The notes beneath the pieces are model-generated. The model had not been told where the DNA came from. It made no database searches and was given only the letters and a program-made list of their open reading frames with translations. Positions 16,694 through 26,002 of a DNA stretch of 64,000 nucleotides are shown here, piece after piece. The stretch covers positions 7,861 through 71,860 of the forward strand of contig CAZAKQ010000001.1 of the NCBI GenBank assembly GCA_964486155.1. Direction: 5' to 3'. The position numbers and the translations under genes are program-made. The stretch comes from JAHITU01 sp964486155 (lineage in GTDB: Bacteria; Patescibacteriota; Minisyncoccia; Phycocordibacterales; UBA12079). Every line of letters begins with the position of its first letter. Positions within the stretch are counted from its first letter, which is position 1.

Positions 16694-18769
16694 CGATGTA
16701 GTAACAGTAGAAAGTAAGTCTGCTTTTTTCCCATTATTGATATATGCCTTACTATCATCAACTGATGTGTTGTCATAATAAGTACCAATCCAATCAGGCA
16801 TCATATCACCATTTACATCAAATAATCGCCAACCTCTATCTTTATTTCCACCTGATTGCCAAGCAGTAAAGTATGCATCATCACTCGGAAAAGTTGTAGT
16901 ATAAGAAGAAAAACCTGTACCAGTGTTGATATATACAGTTTGAGTTAATTGGTTAGATTGATTGTTAAAAGCGTGAACAATATCAGTTAAACCATCTCCA
17001 TTAAAATCAACAAGGCGATAACCCATATCTTGATGTTCGTCAGAAAAATATGCTGGAATAGTTGAAGAAGCTGAAGATCCAACAAAATCATTTCCTGTGT
17101 TTATATTTATTTCTTTATTACTGTAAGAGACACTAGAAATGGTGTAATAATAAGATTCAAATGAATCTGTTAATCCATCCCCATTAAAATCACCAAGGCG
17201 AGGATCTGTTGCCTGTATTTTATGACCCATATCAGTATTTCTAGTCCAACCACCTCCTATCCCATCTACTGCTAAATCTGCATAAGAACTACGAACAATA
17301 TCAACAAGACCATCATTATTTACATCAAAAAGCATTTTTACTGGATCTGAACCTCCATACCAATTACTAAAATAAAAACCATCGGCTATATCTTCTGTTG
17401 AAGAAGCATGTTCAGTAAATGCAGATCCTGAAGAAATAAATATCTTTTTAAATTGTTTATTTTCTGTTTCGGTATTATTTGGATAATCTGTGTCATAAGC
17501 ATGAAAAAGATCCATTAGTCCATCACCGTCTACATCTCCTAGCCGAAGGCCAAAATCATTAGCATTTGGTGTATATTCTTTCAAAAAACAAGCATCTTCT
17601 GGAAGTGCTGGTCCTCCATTAGTATTCCATCCAGAACCAGTATTTAAATCACAGCTACTTATACAAGTATAATCATATCCTATAGCCTGCCCTCTAACAA
17701 TATCAACTAATCCATCACCATTAATATCAGCAATTCTTACTCCCGCAGCAGGTCCCAACTCAGAATCAATAAAACTAGTTTCCCAGTTAGAATCTTCTGT
17801 AAAACTAATATTAGACTTTTGATAAGTCATAGTAGTTGCTGGCAAAATTATAGTATTGTTCTCTTCGTCTTTTCCAGTTTCTGTTATAGTTCCAAGCATT
17901 GAGCGAACACCATTATCCCCTGTTATATAATTTAACTCATATTTTCGAACCCAACTACTATCAATTTTTACTTGAATTTCATCTATTCTATAATTTGAAG
18001 TAATAGCATATCCTGTTTTATATGATGTTATCGCATCTGTACGAGATTCACGGAGGAACTCTACTTCAAAAGGCCCATCTGTTATATCATTTCCAGTATA
18101 AGTTATTTTTGAAGGATAGATTTGTCCATCGTCTTGGTAATATTCATACTCCATATAATTATCATTAGTATCTTTTACATTATCTACCAACCAACCATAA
18201 ATTTGTGTTGAACTTGCAATGTTGTATATCTGAGAAGTTGTTGCTGTTCCAAAGTTATGTATAACACCATTTTTTGTTGTCATTTCCCATGAGTCATTTT
18301 CAAAAACATATTCATTAAAAGAACCCGATTCAAAACGAGCTCCGTATGTTTGTACTCCATTGACATCACTAATTAAAGTCAATTCTCCATCAAGAGACGA
18401 TAAATAATTATCTTCGGAATATAGATTATTAATTCCGTTTTTATTTACTCGAGTAATAGACGGTATTGAAATATCCCAACCATAACCAAATACATTTGCG
18501 TTTTCTTTAGTATTAGAATTATATGAAAGAGTTAATTCTGGTTGAATTCCATTTCGTCCTGGTGGAGTTGCAAGAGGATAATCATATATAGCAGCTCCTG
18601 TATGCGCATCCATATTCACAAACGAATATGCACGATACCCATCTAGAAAATGTGAAGCAACATTATAGTCTTCTGACTCCGCTGCCAAAATTATATTTGA
18701 GAAACAAAAACTAAAAGAAAAAACTAGTAATAAAAACAAACCTGAACTTCTTAAAGGTACATCATTCAT
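16691..18769 (-). CDS. SpvB/TcaC-like secreted protein with VCBS/FG-GAP repeats, N-terminal part
   Basis: 692 residues. The signal peptide is residues 1 to about 30 (LFLLLVFSFSFCFSNIILAA). It is followed by a SpvB-type domain (SYSFVNMDAHTGAA-like start, YDYPLATPPGRNGIQPELTLSYNS, VFGYGWDISIPSITR). At least six FG-GAP/VCBS calcium-loop repeats then occur (ADINGDGLVDIV, GDVDGDGLMDLF, FDVNNDGLVDIV, GDFNGDGLTDSF, VDFNGDGLTDIV, FDVNGDMMPDWI). Such proteins form the shell and propeller of toxin-complex/RHS systems or act in surface attachment. It ends at a premature TAA, and the RHS part continues in the same frame. If translated alone it would be a secreted SpvB-propeller fragment. Confidence 0.8.
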   Translation of the reverse strand: MNDVPLRSSGLFLLLVFSFSFCFSNIILAAESEDYNVASHFLDGYRAYSFVNMDAHTGAAIYDYPLATPPGRNGIQPELTLSYNSNTKENANVFGYGWDISIPSITRVNKNGINNLYSEDNYLSSLDGELTLISDVNGVQTYGARFESGSFNEYVFENDSWEMTTKNGVIHNFGTATTSQIYNIASSTQIYGWLVDNVKDTNDNYMEYEYYQDDGQIYPSKITYTGNDITDGPFEVEFLRESRTDAITSYKTGYAITSNYRIDEIQVKIDSSWVRKYELNYITGDNGVRSMLGTITETGKDEENNTIILPATTMTYQKSNISFTEDSNWETSFIDSELGPAAGVRIADINGDGLVDIVRGQAIGYDYTCISSCDLNTGSGWNTNGGPALPEDACFLKEYTPNANDFGLRLGDVDGDGLMDLFHAYDTDYPNNTETENKQFKKIFISSGSAFTEHASSTEDIADGFYFSNWYGGSDPVKMLFDVNNDGLVDIVRSSYADLAVDGIGGGWTRNTDMGHKIQATDPRLGDFNGDGLTDSFESYYYTISSVSYSNKEININTGNDFVGSSASSTIPAYFSDEHQDMGYRLVDFNGDGLTDIVHAFNNQSNQLTQTVYINTGTGFSSYTTTFPSDDAYFTAWQSGGNKDRGWRLFDVNGDMMPDWIGTYYDNTSVDDSKAYINNGKKADLLSTVTTS

Positions 18770-18843
18770 AATATTTTTTAAATTATTAATAAGTTTTTAT
18801 TTTATTTATTTAAGTATATCACACCTATTCAAAAATAATTAAT

Positions 18844-21150
18844 TTATTTAGCTACTTTTATAGCTTCGGTGAATTTTACAGAGAGTAGTTTGGAAATTCC
18901 GTTGGAACTCATAGTTACTCCATAAAGAATATTAGCTCGAGACATAGTTTCTCGATTATGAGTAATTAAAATTAATTGAGATTGAGTAGAAAGTTTTTCA
19001 ATCATATCTCCATATTTTCTAGAATTAGCTTCATCTAAAGCCGCATCTGTTTCATCTAATATAATAAAAGGTGGTGGAGTTACTTGAGACATCGCAAACA
19101 ATAAAGCAATTGAAGTTAAAGATCTCTCTCCTCCTGACAACATTTGTAATCCTTTTGTTTTTTTGTTTGGTAAAAGAACATCTACTTCAATTCCAAATTC
19201 TCCATTTTGCTTATTTTCATTTTCAACTTCATTGACTAAATCTTCTTCGCTCATATTTAAATCATCTTTTTTCTTTCTTTTAATTTTTTCTTTTACTAAA
19301 TTCAAAGCTACCTTCCCTCCTCCAAACATCAAAATAAAAAATTCTTTAAATTGAGTATTTATTTTTTCCAACCCCTTTCTAAATTCAACTTCTAATTTCT
19401 CTTTTAATTCTTCTATTAAAATTACTAAAGATTCCGCTGTCTTCTCTAAATCCTCTATTTCACCATTCAAGAACTCATCTCGTTTTGAAGCTTCTTCATA
19501 TTCTTTTACAATATCCTCACTAGAACCAACTCCTGAATCTTCAACCAAAATTTTAATTCTTTCTATTTTCTTTAATCTATCATTTTGATATTGGCGGTCT
19601 TCATCAACAATTTGCTTATCTTCCAAAATAACACCTAAATCATCTTTCAAATCTAAATCTTTAAATTGCACAGCTTCTCGCCCAGCCAAAACAAAAGATT
19701 CATTCATTTCTTTTTTATAATTTTCATCAGCAAAAGAAATTTGGGTTTCTTTATTTTCTAAAGAATTTAATTTTGCCTGACATTCTGTTTGCTGAGCAGT
19801 AATTTCCAAAACCGCTAATTCAGCTTCTTGATTTGAGTTTTTATCTTTTTCTATTTCAGATTTTAGAGAATTGTATTTTCCCAAAACAACCTCTTCTTCA
19901 TTTTCTACTTTTTTTATTTCTTTTTCTATTTCAGTTTTTTCTTCTTTTAATTTTTGAATCTTAGCATTATTTTCAGACACATTATCATCCAACACCTCAA
20001 CGACTTGAGGTGTTGAGTATTTAACCATAAACTGTGTTAATGCTTCTCTTATTCTATTCAAAATTCCTTTAACTTGATTTATTTCTTCCAATTTAGAAGC
20101 AAGAGCAATTTGAGATTTGATATTTGATTCTAACTCTTTAATATTTCTTAAACTGATATTAGTTTCTTGAGGATTATCTTTATCTTCTTGGTTTACAGAA
20201 GGTTTAGCTTCCAAAGCAGAAATCACTCCTTCTATCTTTCCTAATTTAAAAGTAACTTGGTCTTTTTCTCTTCGTAAATTATTTAATTGATTTTTTAAAT
20301 CAGTTAATTCAAACGGTCTTTTATCTTCTGATTGGGCACTTTTTAAAATCTGTTTAGTTTTTAAACTTCTTTCTTCTAATCCTTTTAATTTTTCTATTAA
20401 AGGTTTTTTATCTTGATTTATTTTTTCTTGCCAATAATTTATATAAGTTTTTTCTCTTTTAAAATATTCTCTGTACAAAACTCCTAATTCTTTCCTCATC
20501 TCCAAAGTCTTTTCCATTTTCTTTATTTGTCTTTTTAGAAATCTTAAATGCGGAACACTTTCTTTTCTCAAAGCCTGAACTTCTTCAATATTTTTTCTAA
20601 CTTTTTCTAATTTCTTTTCGCTAGCTATTCTTTTATATTGATAAATTTTTAATCCTAAAGCTTCTTCTATCATTATTTTTCTTTCCTTTGGATTAACATT
20701 CAAGATTCTATCTGCCTCTCCTTGAGAAATCATATGATGTCCTGAAGATCCTACATTCGCTCCAGCTAATAATTCAGAGATATCTTTTAAACGAACAGCG
20801 CTTCTATTTATAAAATATTGATTGGTTCCGTCACGATGCACATGTCTTTCAATAATCACTTCATCAAAATCTATATCTAAAAATCGTTTAGAATTATCAA
20901 AAATTATTTTTACACTAGCTCTATTTCCTCTAGGAACTGTTTGAGATCCATTAAAAATTAAATCTTCTCCTCTTTTTCCTCTCATTGATTTAATAGATTG
21001 TTCTCCCAAAACAAATCTAAAAGCTTCAGCCACGTTTGATTTTCCAGAACCATTTGGACCTACAATTGCTGACACGTTAGTATTAAATTCCAAATTAGCC
21101 TTTTTTGCAAAAGATTTAAATCCAATTATTTCTATCGATTTCAGATACAT
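18844..21150 (-). CDS. smc: SMC-type chromosome segregation ATPase, short and apparently hinge-less
   Basis: ABC-type ATPase that organises the chromosome. The N-terminal head has Walker A (GPNGSGKSN, about 32-40), and the SMC landmarks FRFVLGEQSIKSMRG and VGSSGHHMISQGEADRIL. The C-terminal head has FFILMFGGGKVALNLV, the signature LSGGERS (671-677) and Walker B IILDETDAALDE (about 696-707). Bacterial SMC is near 1,150-1,200 residues; this one is 768. The linking coiled coil runs about 170-640 with no recognisable globular hinge. A palindromic hairpin of the intergenic type lies in frame at STPQVVEVLD. Divergent from topA. Confidence 0.85.
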   Translation of the reverse strand: MYLKSIEIIGFKSFAKKANLEFNTNVSAIVGPNGSGKSNVAEAFRFVLGEQSIKSMRGKRGEDLIFNGSQTVPRGNRASVKIIFDNSKRFLDIDFDEVIIERHVHRDGTNQYFINRSAVRLKDISELLAGANVGSSGHHMISQGEADRILNVNPKERKIMIEEALGLKIYQYKRIASEKKLEKVRKNIEEVQALRKESVPHLRFLKRQIKKMEKTLEMRKELGVLYREYFKREKTYINYWQEKINQDKKPLIEKLKGLEERSLKTKQILKSAQSEDKRPFELTDLKNQLNNLRREKDQVTFKLGKIEGVISALEAKPSVNQEDKDNPQETNISLRNIKELESNIKSQIALASKLEEINQVKGILNRIREALTQFMVKYSTPQVVEVLDDNVSENNAKIQKLKEEKTEIEKEIKKVENEEEVVLGKYNSLKSEIEKDKNSNQEAELAVLEITAQQTECQAKLNSLENKETQISFADENYKKEMNESFVLAGREAVQFKDLDLKDDLGVILEDKQIVDEDRQYQNDRLKKIERIKILVEDSGVGSSEDIVKEYEEASKRDEFLNGEIEDLEKTAESLVILIEELKEKLEVEFRKGLEKINTQFKEFFILMFGGGKVALNLVKEKIKRKKKDDLNMSEEDLVNEVENENKQNGEFGIEVDVLLPNKKTKGLQMLSGGERSLTSIALLFAMSQVTPPPFIILDETDAALDEANSRKYGDMIEKLSTQSQLILITHNRETMSRANILYGVTMSSNGISKLLSVKFTEAIKVAK
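19990..20015. repeat. Intergenic-type palindrome inside smc
   Basis: An 11-bp stem CAACACCTCAA / TTGAGGTGTTG with loop CGAC. On the coding strand the loop reads GTCG, identical to the loop of the intergenic hairpin after topA (CAACTCAA-GTCG-TTGAGTTG). It encodes STPQVVEVL in the coiled coil. Confidence 0.65.
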
Positions 21151-21235
21151 TGACTATTATTATAGAATAATAAGCTAAAAGTTAAAAGTTAAAAGTGTTA
21201 ATATTAAAATTTTTTATTTTTATAAACACAAAAAC

Positions 21236-21264
21236 TTGCAAATTATATCTATATATTGTATTAC
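21236..21264 (+). promoter_or_regulatory. topA promoter, near-leaderless
   Basis: TTGCAA, 17-base spacer, TATTAC. The -10 box ends 8 bases before the ATG that I chose. Confidence 0.4.
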
Positions 21265-21272
21265 TATGGCTT

Positions 21273-23513
21273 ATGAATAAATTATTAATTGTTGAGTCAC
21301 CAGCAAAATCAAAAACAATATCAAAATATCTAGGATCCAACTATGTTGTAGAATCTTCTGTGGGGCATATTCGTGATATTCCTAAATCAGCCTCTAAAAA
21401 AGCAAATGCAGTTGATATTAAAAATAATTTCAAACCTAATTACGAAACAATCGAAGGTAAAGAAAAAATTATTACTACTCTAAAAAGAGAGGCTCTCAAA
21501 GCAGATGAAGTTCTACTCGCAATGGATCCCGACCGTGAAGGAGAAGCTATTGCTTGGCATATTGCTGAAGTTTTAAAAATGCCTAAAGCTCAAAGAGTAG
21601 TCTTTAATGAAATTACTGCCGAAGCAGTGCAAAATGCTATCAAACAACCAAGACCTATTGATCAAAACTTAAGAAAAGCTCAAGAGGCTCGTAGAATTTT
21701 AGATAGACTTTTTGGATATGGATTAAGTGGATTGATTTGGAAAAAATTAAGATATGGACTTTCAGCAGGACGAGTGCAATCCCCAGCCTTAAGAATTTTA
21801 ATGGAACGAGAAAGATTAATTAGGGCTTTTGTCCCTGAAGATTATTGGACAATTACTGCTGATGTAAAAAATAAAATTGGGAATATGTTTTCTTTGATTT
21901 GTTCAGAAGAACCTCGAGATAAAAAGAAAGTTGATAAAATTTTAAAAATTGCCAATCCTCCAGCTGGCGGAGAAGCTTGGAAAATTTTAGAAGTGAAAGA
22001 AACTAATTCTAAAAGATCACCTAGAGCTCCTTTCATTACTTCTACTTTACAACAAACTGCTAGTTCAAGACTTGGATTTTCTCCTAGCCAAACTATGATG
22101 CATGCTCAAAGACTTTATGAAGCTGGATTTATTACATATATGAGAACCGATAGTATTACTTTAAGTAAAAATGCTCAAAAACAAACCCATGTGGTTATTT
22201 CAAAAGAATATGGTAAAAAATATTTACAACCACGAGTCTTCAAATCAAAATCTAAAAATGCCCAAGAAGCTCATGAGGCTATAAGACCTTCTAATTTAAG
22301 TCTGGCTATTGCAGGAAAAACAAAAGAACAACAAAAATTATATTCTTTAATTAGAAACAGAACTTTAGCATCTCAAATGAGTGATGCTAAATTATTAAAA
22401 ACGAAAATAATTGCTTCTATTGGAGAAAGAGATAAAAAAGATACTGTTTTCCCTTATTTCTCAATTAATGGTTCTCGTCTATTATTTGACGGATGGTTAA
22501 AAGCAGATCCAGCTGCTCGTGGAGAAGATGTAGAATTACCTGAAGTTAAAGAAGGAGATATTTTAGATTTATTAAAAATTGATACTGAAGCAAAAGAAAC
22601 TACTCCTCCAACTAGATATTCAGAAGCTTCTTTAATTAAAGAATTAGAAAAAAGAGGATTAGGACGACCCAGCACCTATGCCACAATTACTCGAACTCTT
22701 TATGCCCGCGATTATGTTGAAAAAGTTGGAAAAGCTCTACATCCTACTGATACAGGTGATGCTGTTAGTTCTTTCTTAGAAGAACATTTTACTACTTATA
22801 TTAGTGATGATTTTACAGCCAAGATGGAAAATGAATTGGATGAAATTGCAGAAGGAGAAGATACTTATGAAAGAACTTTAGGAGATTTTTATACTCCATT
22901 TTTGAAGGCTCTTAAATCTAAAGAAGACATTGAAAAAATTTCTAATCTTGGTCCAGCCGAAAAAAAATATAAATGTCCTACATGTGGAGCTGGAATGGTT
23001 TATAAATTAGGAAAATCTGGAAAATTTATTTCTTGTGAAAAATTCCCTGATTGTGAAGGGGCCTTAACTTTGGAAGGAAAAGAAATTGAAGGACCAAAAG
23101 AAACTGGAGAGAAATGTCCTGACTGTAAAGATGGTAAATTAGTTATTCGAGAAGGAAAATTCGGTAAATTTGTTTCTTGTTCTAATTATCCAAAATGTAA
23201 ATTTATTAAAGAAGACGAAGAAGAAAAGAAAAAGAAAATGACAGGAATAAAATGTCCTGATTGTAAAGATGGAGAATTAATGGAAAGACGAGGACGCTTT
23301 GGAATTTTTTATTCTTGTTCTAATTATCCAAAATGTAAGAATGCTATCAAAGCTAAACCTACTGGAAAAATTTGTGATTATAAACGAGATGACCGAGATG
23401 AGCAACCTTGCGGAGCTTTGATGATGGAAGGGACGAAAACTATTCCAGAAAGATGTTCAGATAAATCTTGTCCTAACCATAATCCTCACAAACTTTCAAA
23501 ACTTAAAGAATAA
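21273..23513 (+). CDS. topA: DNA topoisomerase I
   Basis: Type IA topoisomerase relaxing negative supercoils. The start MNKLLIVESPAKSKTI is the family start; an upstream in-frame ATG would add 26 hydrophobic residues unlike the family and lies upstream of the promoter. It has a TOPRIM domain with MDPDREGEAIAWH, the active-site tyrosine in FITYMRTDSITLS, and GRPSTYATI. Three C4 zinc ribbons end the protein (CPTCGAG...CEKFPDC; CPDCKDGKLV...CSNYPKC; CPDCKDGELM...CSNYPKC), then a fourth Cys cluster (CGALM...CSDKSCPNH). A 16-bp intergenic-type palindrome is embedded in frame and encodes the PPAGG insert near residue 230. Confidence 0.96.
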   Translation: MNKLLIVESPAKSKTISKYLGSNYVVESSVGHIRDIPKSASKKANAVDIKNNFKPNYETIEGKEKIITTLKREALKADEVLLAMDPDREGEAIAWHIAEVLKMPKAQRVVFNEITAEAVQNAIKQPRPIDQNLRKAQEARRILDRLFGYGLSGLIWKKLRYGLSAGRVQSPALRILMERERLIRAFVPEDYWTITADVKNKIGNMFSLICSEEPRDKKKVDKILKIANPPAGGEAWKILEVKETNSKRSPRAPFITSTLQQTASSRLGFSPSQTMMHAQRLYEAGFITYMRTDSITLSKNAQKQTHVVISKEYGKKYLQPRVFKSKSKNAQEAHEAIRPSNLSLAIAGKTKEQQKLYSLIRNRTLASQMSDAKLLKTKIIASIGERDKKDTVFPYFSINGSRLLFDGWLKADPAARGEDVELPEVKEGDILDLLKIDTEAKETTPPTRYSEASLIKELEKRGLGRPSTYATITRTLYARDYVEKVGKALHPTDTGDAVSSFLEEHFTTYISDDFTAKMENELDEIAEGEDTYERTLGDFYTPFLKALKSKEDIEKISNLGPAEKKYKCPTCGAGMVYKLGKSGKFISCEKFPDCEGALTLEGKEIEGPKETGEKCPDCKDGKLVIREGKFGKFVSCSNYPKCKFIKEDEEEKKKKMTGIKCPDCKDGELMERRGRFGIFYSCSNYPKCKNAIKAKPTGKICDYKRDDRDEQPCGALMMEGTKTIPERCSDKSCPNHNPHKLSKLKE
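21956..21971. repeat. 16-bp palindrome family copy inside topA
   Basis: TCCTCCAGCTGGCGGA differs by one base from the intergenic palindrome TCCGCCAGCTGGCGGA. It is read as part of ANPPAGGEA in TopA. Confidence 0.65.
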
Positions 23514-23545
23514 GTAATTCTTTAAGTTTAATTTTCAATTCTCAA

Positions 23546-23785
23546 TCCACCAGTTGGTGAATCAATCAATTATCAATGAATTAATTTTTAATTTTGTAAA
23601 TAGTGCAGTTAACTGCACTATTTATTTTTATACTCCAATTAAATAAAAAAATACTGCACTAAAACCCCGGTCGCGGTTTTAGTGCAGTATTTTTAACTAA
23701 CAAAAATCTAACAACTCAAGTCGTTGAGTTGTTAGATTTTTGTGTTAAAACCATTATATTATTATATATAATAATATAATGGTTT
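23546..23785. repeat. Cluster of five palindromes after topA (23514-23947 gap)
   Basis: In order: TCCACCAGTTGGTGAA (23546-23561). A perfect 26-bp GTTAAC palindrome (23598-23623) followed by ATTTTTA, the likely topA terminator. A 20-bp perfect stem with loop CCGGTCGC (23647-23694). A 20-bp perfect stem with loop GTCG (23700-23743). A perfect 38-bp palindrome of A/T with AAACC/GGTTT ends (23748-23785). No coding sequence is visible in the gap apart from the secG promoter. Confidence 0.75.
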
Positions 23786-23872
23786 CTAGTTAAAATTAAA
23801 ATTCTATCTGTTCGTTTGAGACCGACCGATGGAATTTTAAAATACTTTTTTCTACTATCCATAACAAAACCC

Positions 23873-23900
23873 TTGCTAAATATTTAATTTTTGTTATTAT
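23873..23900 (+). promoter_or_regulatory. secG promoter
   Basis: TTGCTA, 16-base spacer, TATTAT, about 48 bases before the secG start. Confidence 0.45.
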
Positions 23901-23947
23901 TTATAGGTAATTAAGACCTACTCAAACAGCAGGCAAATACGAAAGAA

Positions 23948-24178
23948 ATGGAAAATCTATCTAATTTATTACCCTATATACAAATTATATTATCTATCCT
24001 TGTGATGGCAGCTGTTTTGTTGCAACAATCAGATGCTGGATTAGGCGGAGCTTTTGGTGGTGGAGATGACTTTTCAGGAGGACATACTAAACGAGGCTTT
24101 GAAAAAACACTTTTTTATATAACTATAACTTTAGGAGTTTTATTTGTAGCTTCAGCTTTTTTGGCGCTACTTATATAA
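23948..24178 (+). CDS. secG: Protein-export membrane protein SecG
   Basis: Small subunit of the SecYEG translocon. 76 residues with two transmembrane helices (about 8-26 and 54-75), joined by the family's glycine-rich loop (LLQQSDAGLGGAFGGGDDFSGGHTKRGFEK). The loop LQQ.D.GLG..FGG is diagnostic. It stands alone behind its own promoter; the next gene is a membrane-anchored solute-binding protein, which would be a Sec substrate, but no operon link is visible. Confidence 0.92.
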   Translation: MENLSNLLPYIQIILSILVMAAVLLQQSDAGLGGAFGGGDDFSGGHTKRGFEKTLFYITITLGVLFVASAFLALLI

Positions 24179-24253
24179 AATAAACTATTTAACAAGAGTT
24201 TTTTGTAAGACTTTTGACTTTATGAACTTTATAGACTTTTAACTATTTTACCT

Positions 24254-25993
24254 ATGTTAAAAAAATTAAAAAATATTTTTGATTATATCTTAAAACCAAA
24301 AATAAAAAAAATATCCTTCACTATTAATACTTTTACTATTACTGAAAAAGTTTGTTTCTATACTTTAATTATAATATTTTTAATTAGTTCTATTCTTTTA
24401 TATAAAAAAATAAACGAAAAATTTTTAGTAGAAATACCTACAATAGGTGGTAGTCTTGTCGAAGGAGTAGTGGGATCTCCAAGATTTATTAATCCTGTAT
24501 TAGCTACCTCTAAAGCAGATAAAGACTTAAGTATATTAATTTATTCTGGTTTATTAAAAACTACTCCCCAAGGCGATCTAAGTAATGATCTAGCTGAAAG
24601 TTACGATATATCAGAAGATGGATTTGTTTATACAGTTAAATTAAAAAAAGAATTGGAATTCCATGACGGACAAAAAATAACAACTGAAGATGTTGAATTT
24701 ACTATTAATGCTACACAAAACCATATTATAAAAAGTCCTCAAAGAGCTAATTGGGATGGAGTAGAAATAAAAAGGTTAAATGATAGAGAAATTCAATTTA
24801 TTTTATCTCAGCCCTATTCCCCATTTTTAGAAAACTTAACCTTAGGTATTTTACCAAAACATATTTGGGAAGGAATAAGCCCAGAACAATTTGCTTTTAG
24901 TCAATTTAATATTGAACCTATTGGATCAGGACCCTATATGATTAAAAAAATTAAAAGAAATTCTTCAGGAATATTAGAAAATTATTTATTGGAATCTTTT
25001 AATAACTATGCACAGGGAGAGCCTTATATTTCAAATTTAACAATAAAGTTTTATTCCAACGAAGAAGACCTTATTAAATCTTTTAATAAAGGTAATGTAG
25101 AAGGAATAAATTCTATTAGCCCTAATCAGATTCAAAATTTAAAACTAAAGAAAGATAGTGAAATATTATCAACTCCCCTACCTAGAATATTTGGTTTATT
25201 TTTTAATCAAAATGAAAATCCTGTTTTTACTAATGAAGAAGTTAGAATAGCCTTGAGTCGAGCGGTAAATCGAAAACAAATTATTAATGAAATATTATTC
25301 GGTTATGGAATTAATATAGACAGCCCTGTTCCTCCAAGCTCAATTTTTTATACACCTAATTTGGAAGAAAAAGACAAAGGAATGGACTCAGCTAAGAGTA
25401 TTTTAAAAAAACACGGATGGTCAATTAATGAAGATGGTATTTTAGAAAAATTAACTAGAAAAAGCACAACTTTATTATCTTTTTCTATTTCTACAGCTAA
25501 TACCCCTGAATTAAAAGCCATAGCCGAGTTATTAAAATCAAAATGGGAAGAACTAGGAGCTCAAGTTCAATTAAAAATATATGAAATTGGAGACTTAAAT
25601 CAAAATATAATTCGTCCTAGACAATATGACTCTATATTATTCGGAAAAGTTATTGGTTATAATATGGATTTATTTGCTTTTTGGCACTCTTCTCAAAGAA
25701 ATGATCCGGGATTAAATATTTCTATGTATACAAATATTGATGTAGATAATCTTCTAGAAGAAATAAGAGTAACTAATGATACAAAAAACCAAAAAATAAA
25801 ATATACAAATTTTCAAAAAGAGATTTATAAAGATAATCCAGCTGTATTTTTATATTCCCCACAATTTATATATGTAACTTCCAAAAAACTTAAAAATAAT
25901 ATTATTAAACAAATAACAATACCCTCAGAAAGATTTTTAGATATAAATAATTGGTATATTAAAACTGACAAAGTTTGGAAAATCTTTCTGTAA
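24254..25993 (+). CDS. Family 5 extracellular solute-binding protein (peptide type), membrane-anchored
   Basis: 579 residues. A cytoplasmic basic N-terminus and one transmembrane helix (about 34-50) replace the usual lipoprotein signal. The mature part is an SBP_bac_5 fold: GVVGSPRFINPVLATSKADKD, DLAESYDISEDGFVYTVKL, FHDGQKITTEDVEFTI, GSGPYMIKKI, NEEVRIALSRAVNRKQI and the C-terminal lobe. The family delivers oligopeptides or nickel to ABC permeases. No permease or ATPase genes are adjacent, so it is an orphan; the partner may be encoded elsewhere, or the protein may serve as a surface receptor. Confidence 0.85.
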   Translation: MLKKLKNIFDYILKPKIKKISFTINTFTITEKVCFYTLIIIFLISSILLYKKINEKFLVEIPTIGGSLVEGVVGSPRFINPVLATSKADKDLSILIYSGLLKTTPQGDLSNDLAESYDISEDGFVYTVKLKKELEFHDGQKITTEDVEFTINATQNHIIKSPQRANWDGVEIKRLNDREIQFILSQPYSPFLENLTLGILPKHIWEGISPEQFAFSQFNIEPIGSGPYMIKKIKRNSSGILENYLLESFNNYAQGEPYISNLTIKFYSNEEDLIKSFNKGNVEGINSISPNQIQNLKLKKDSEILSTPLPRIFGLFFNQNENPVFTNEEVRIALSRAVNRKQIINEILFGYGINIDSPVPPSSIFYTPNLEEKDKGMDSAKSILKKHGWSINEDGILEKLTRKSTTLLSFSISTANTPELKAIAELLKSKWEELGAQVQLKIYEIGDLNQNIIRPRQYDSILFGKVIGYNMDLFAFWHSSQRNDPGLNISMYTNIDVDNLLEEIRVTNDTKNQKIKYTNFQKEIYKDNPAVFLYSPQFIYVTSKKLKNNIIKQITIPSERFLDINNWYIKTDKVWKIFL

Positions 25994-26002
25994 ACATTAA
26001 AA

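Noticed and set aside
16600..16788. Small minus-strand frame overlapping the RHS break
   Set aside because: It is a shadow in another frame; the true frame continues through the TAA and its translation matches the protein family.
21195..21272. 26-residue N-terminal extension of TopA
   Set aside because: It is hydrophobic and unlike the family, and the inferred promoter -10 box lies inside it; MNKLLIVESPAKSKTI is the standard start.
23546..23785. CRISPR array
   Set aside because: The repeats are palindromes of different sequence without equal-length spacers, and no cas genes are present.
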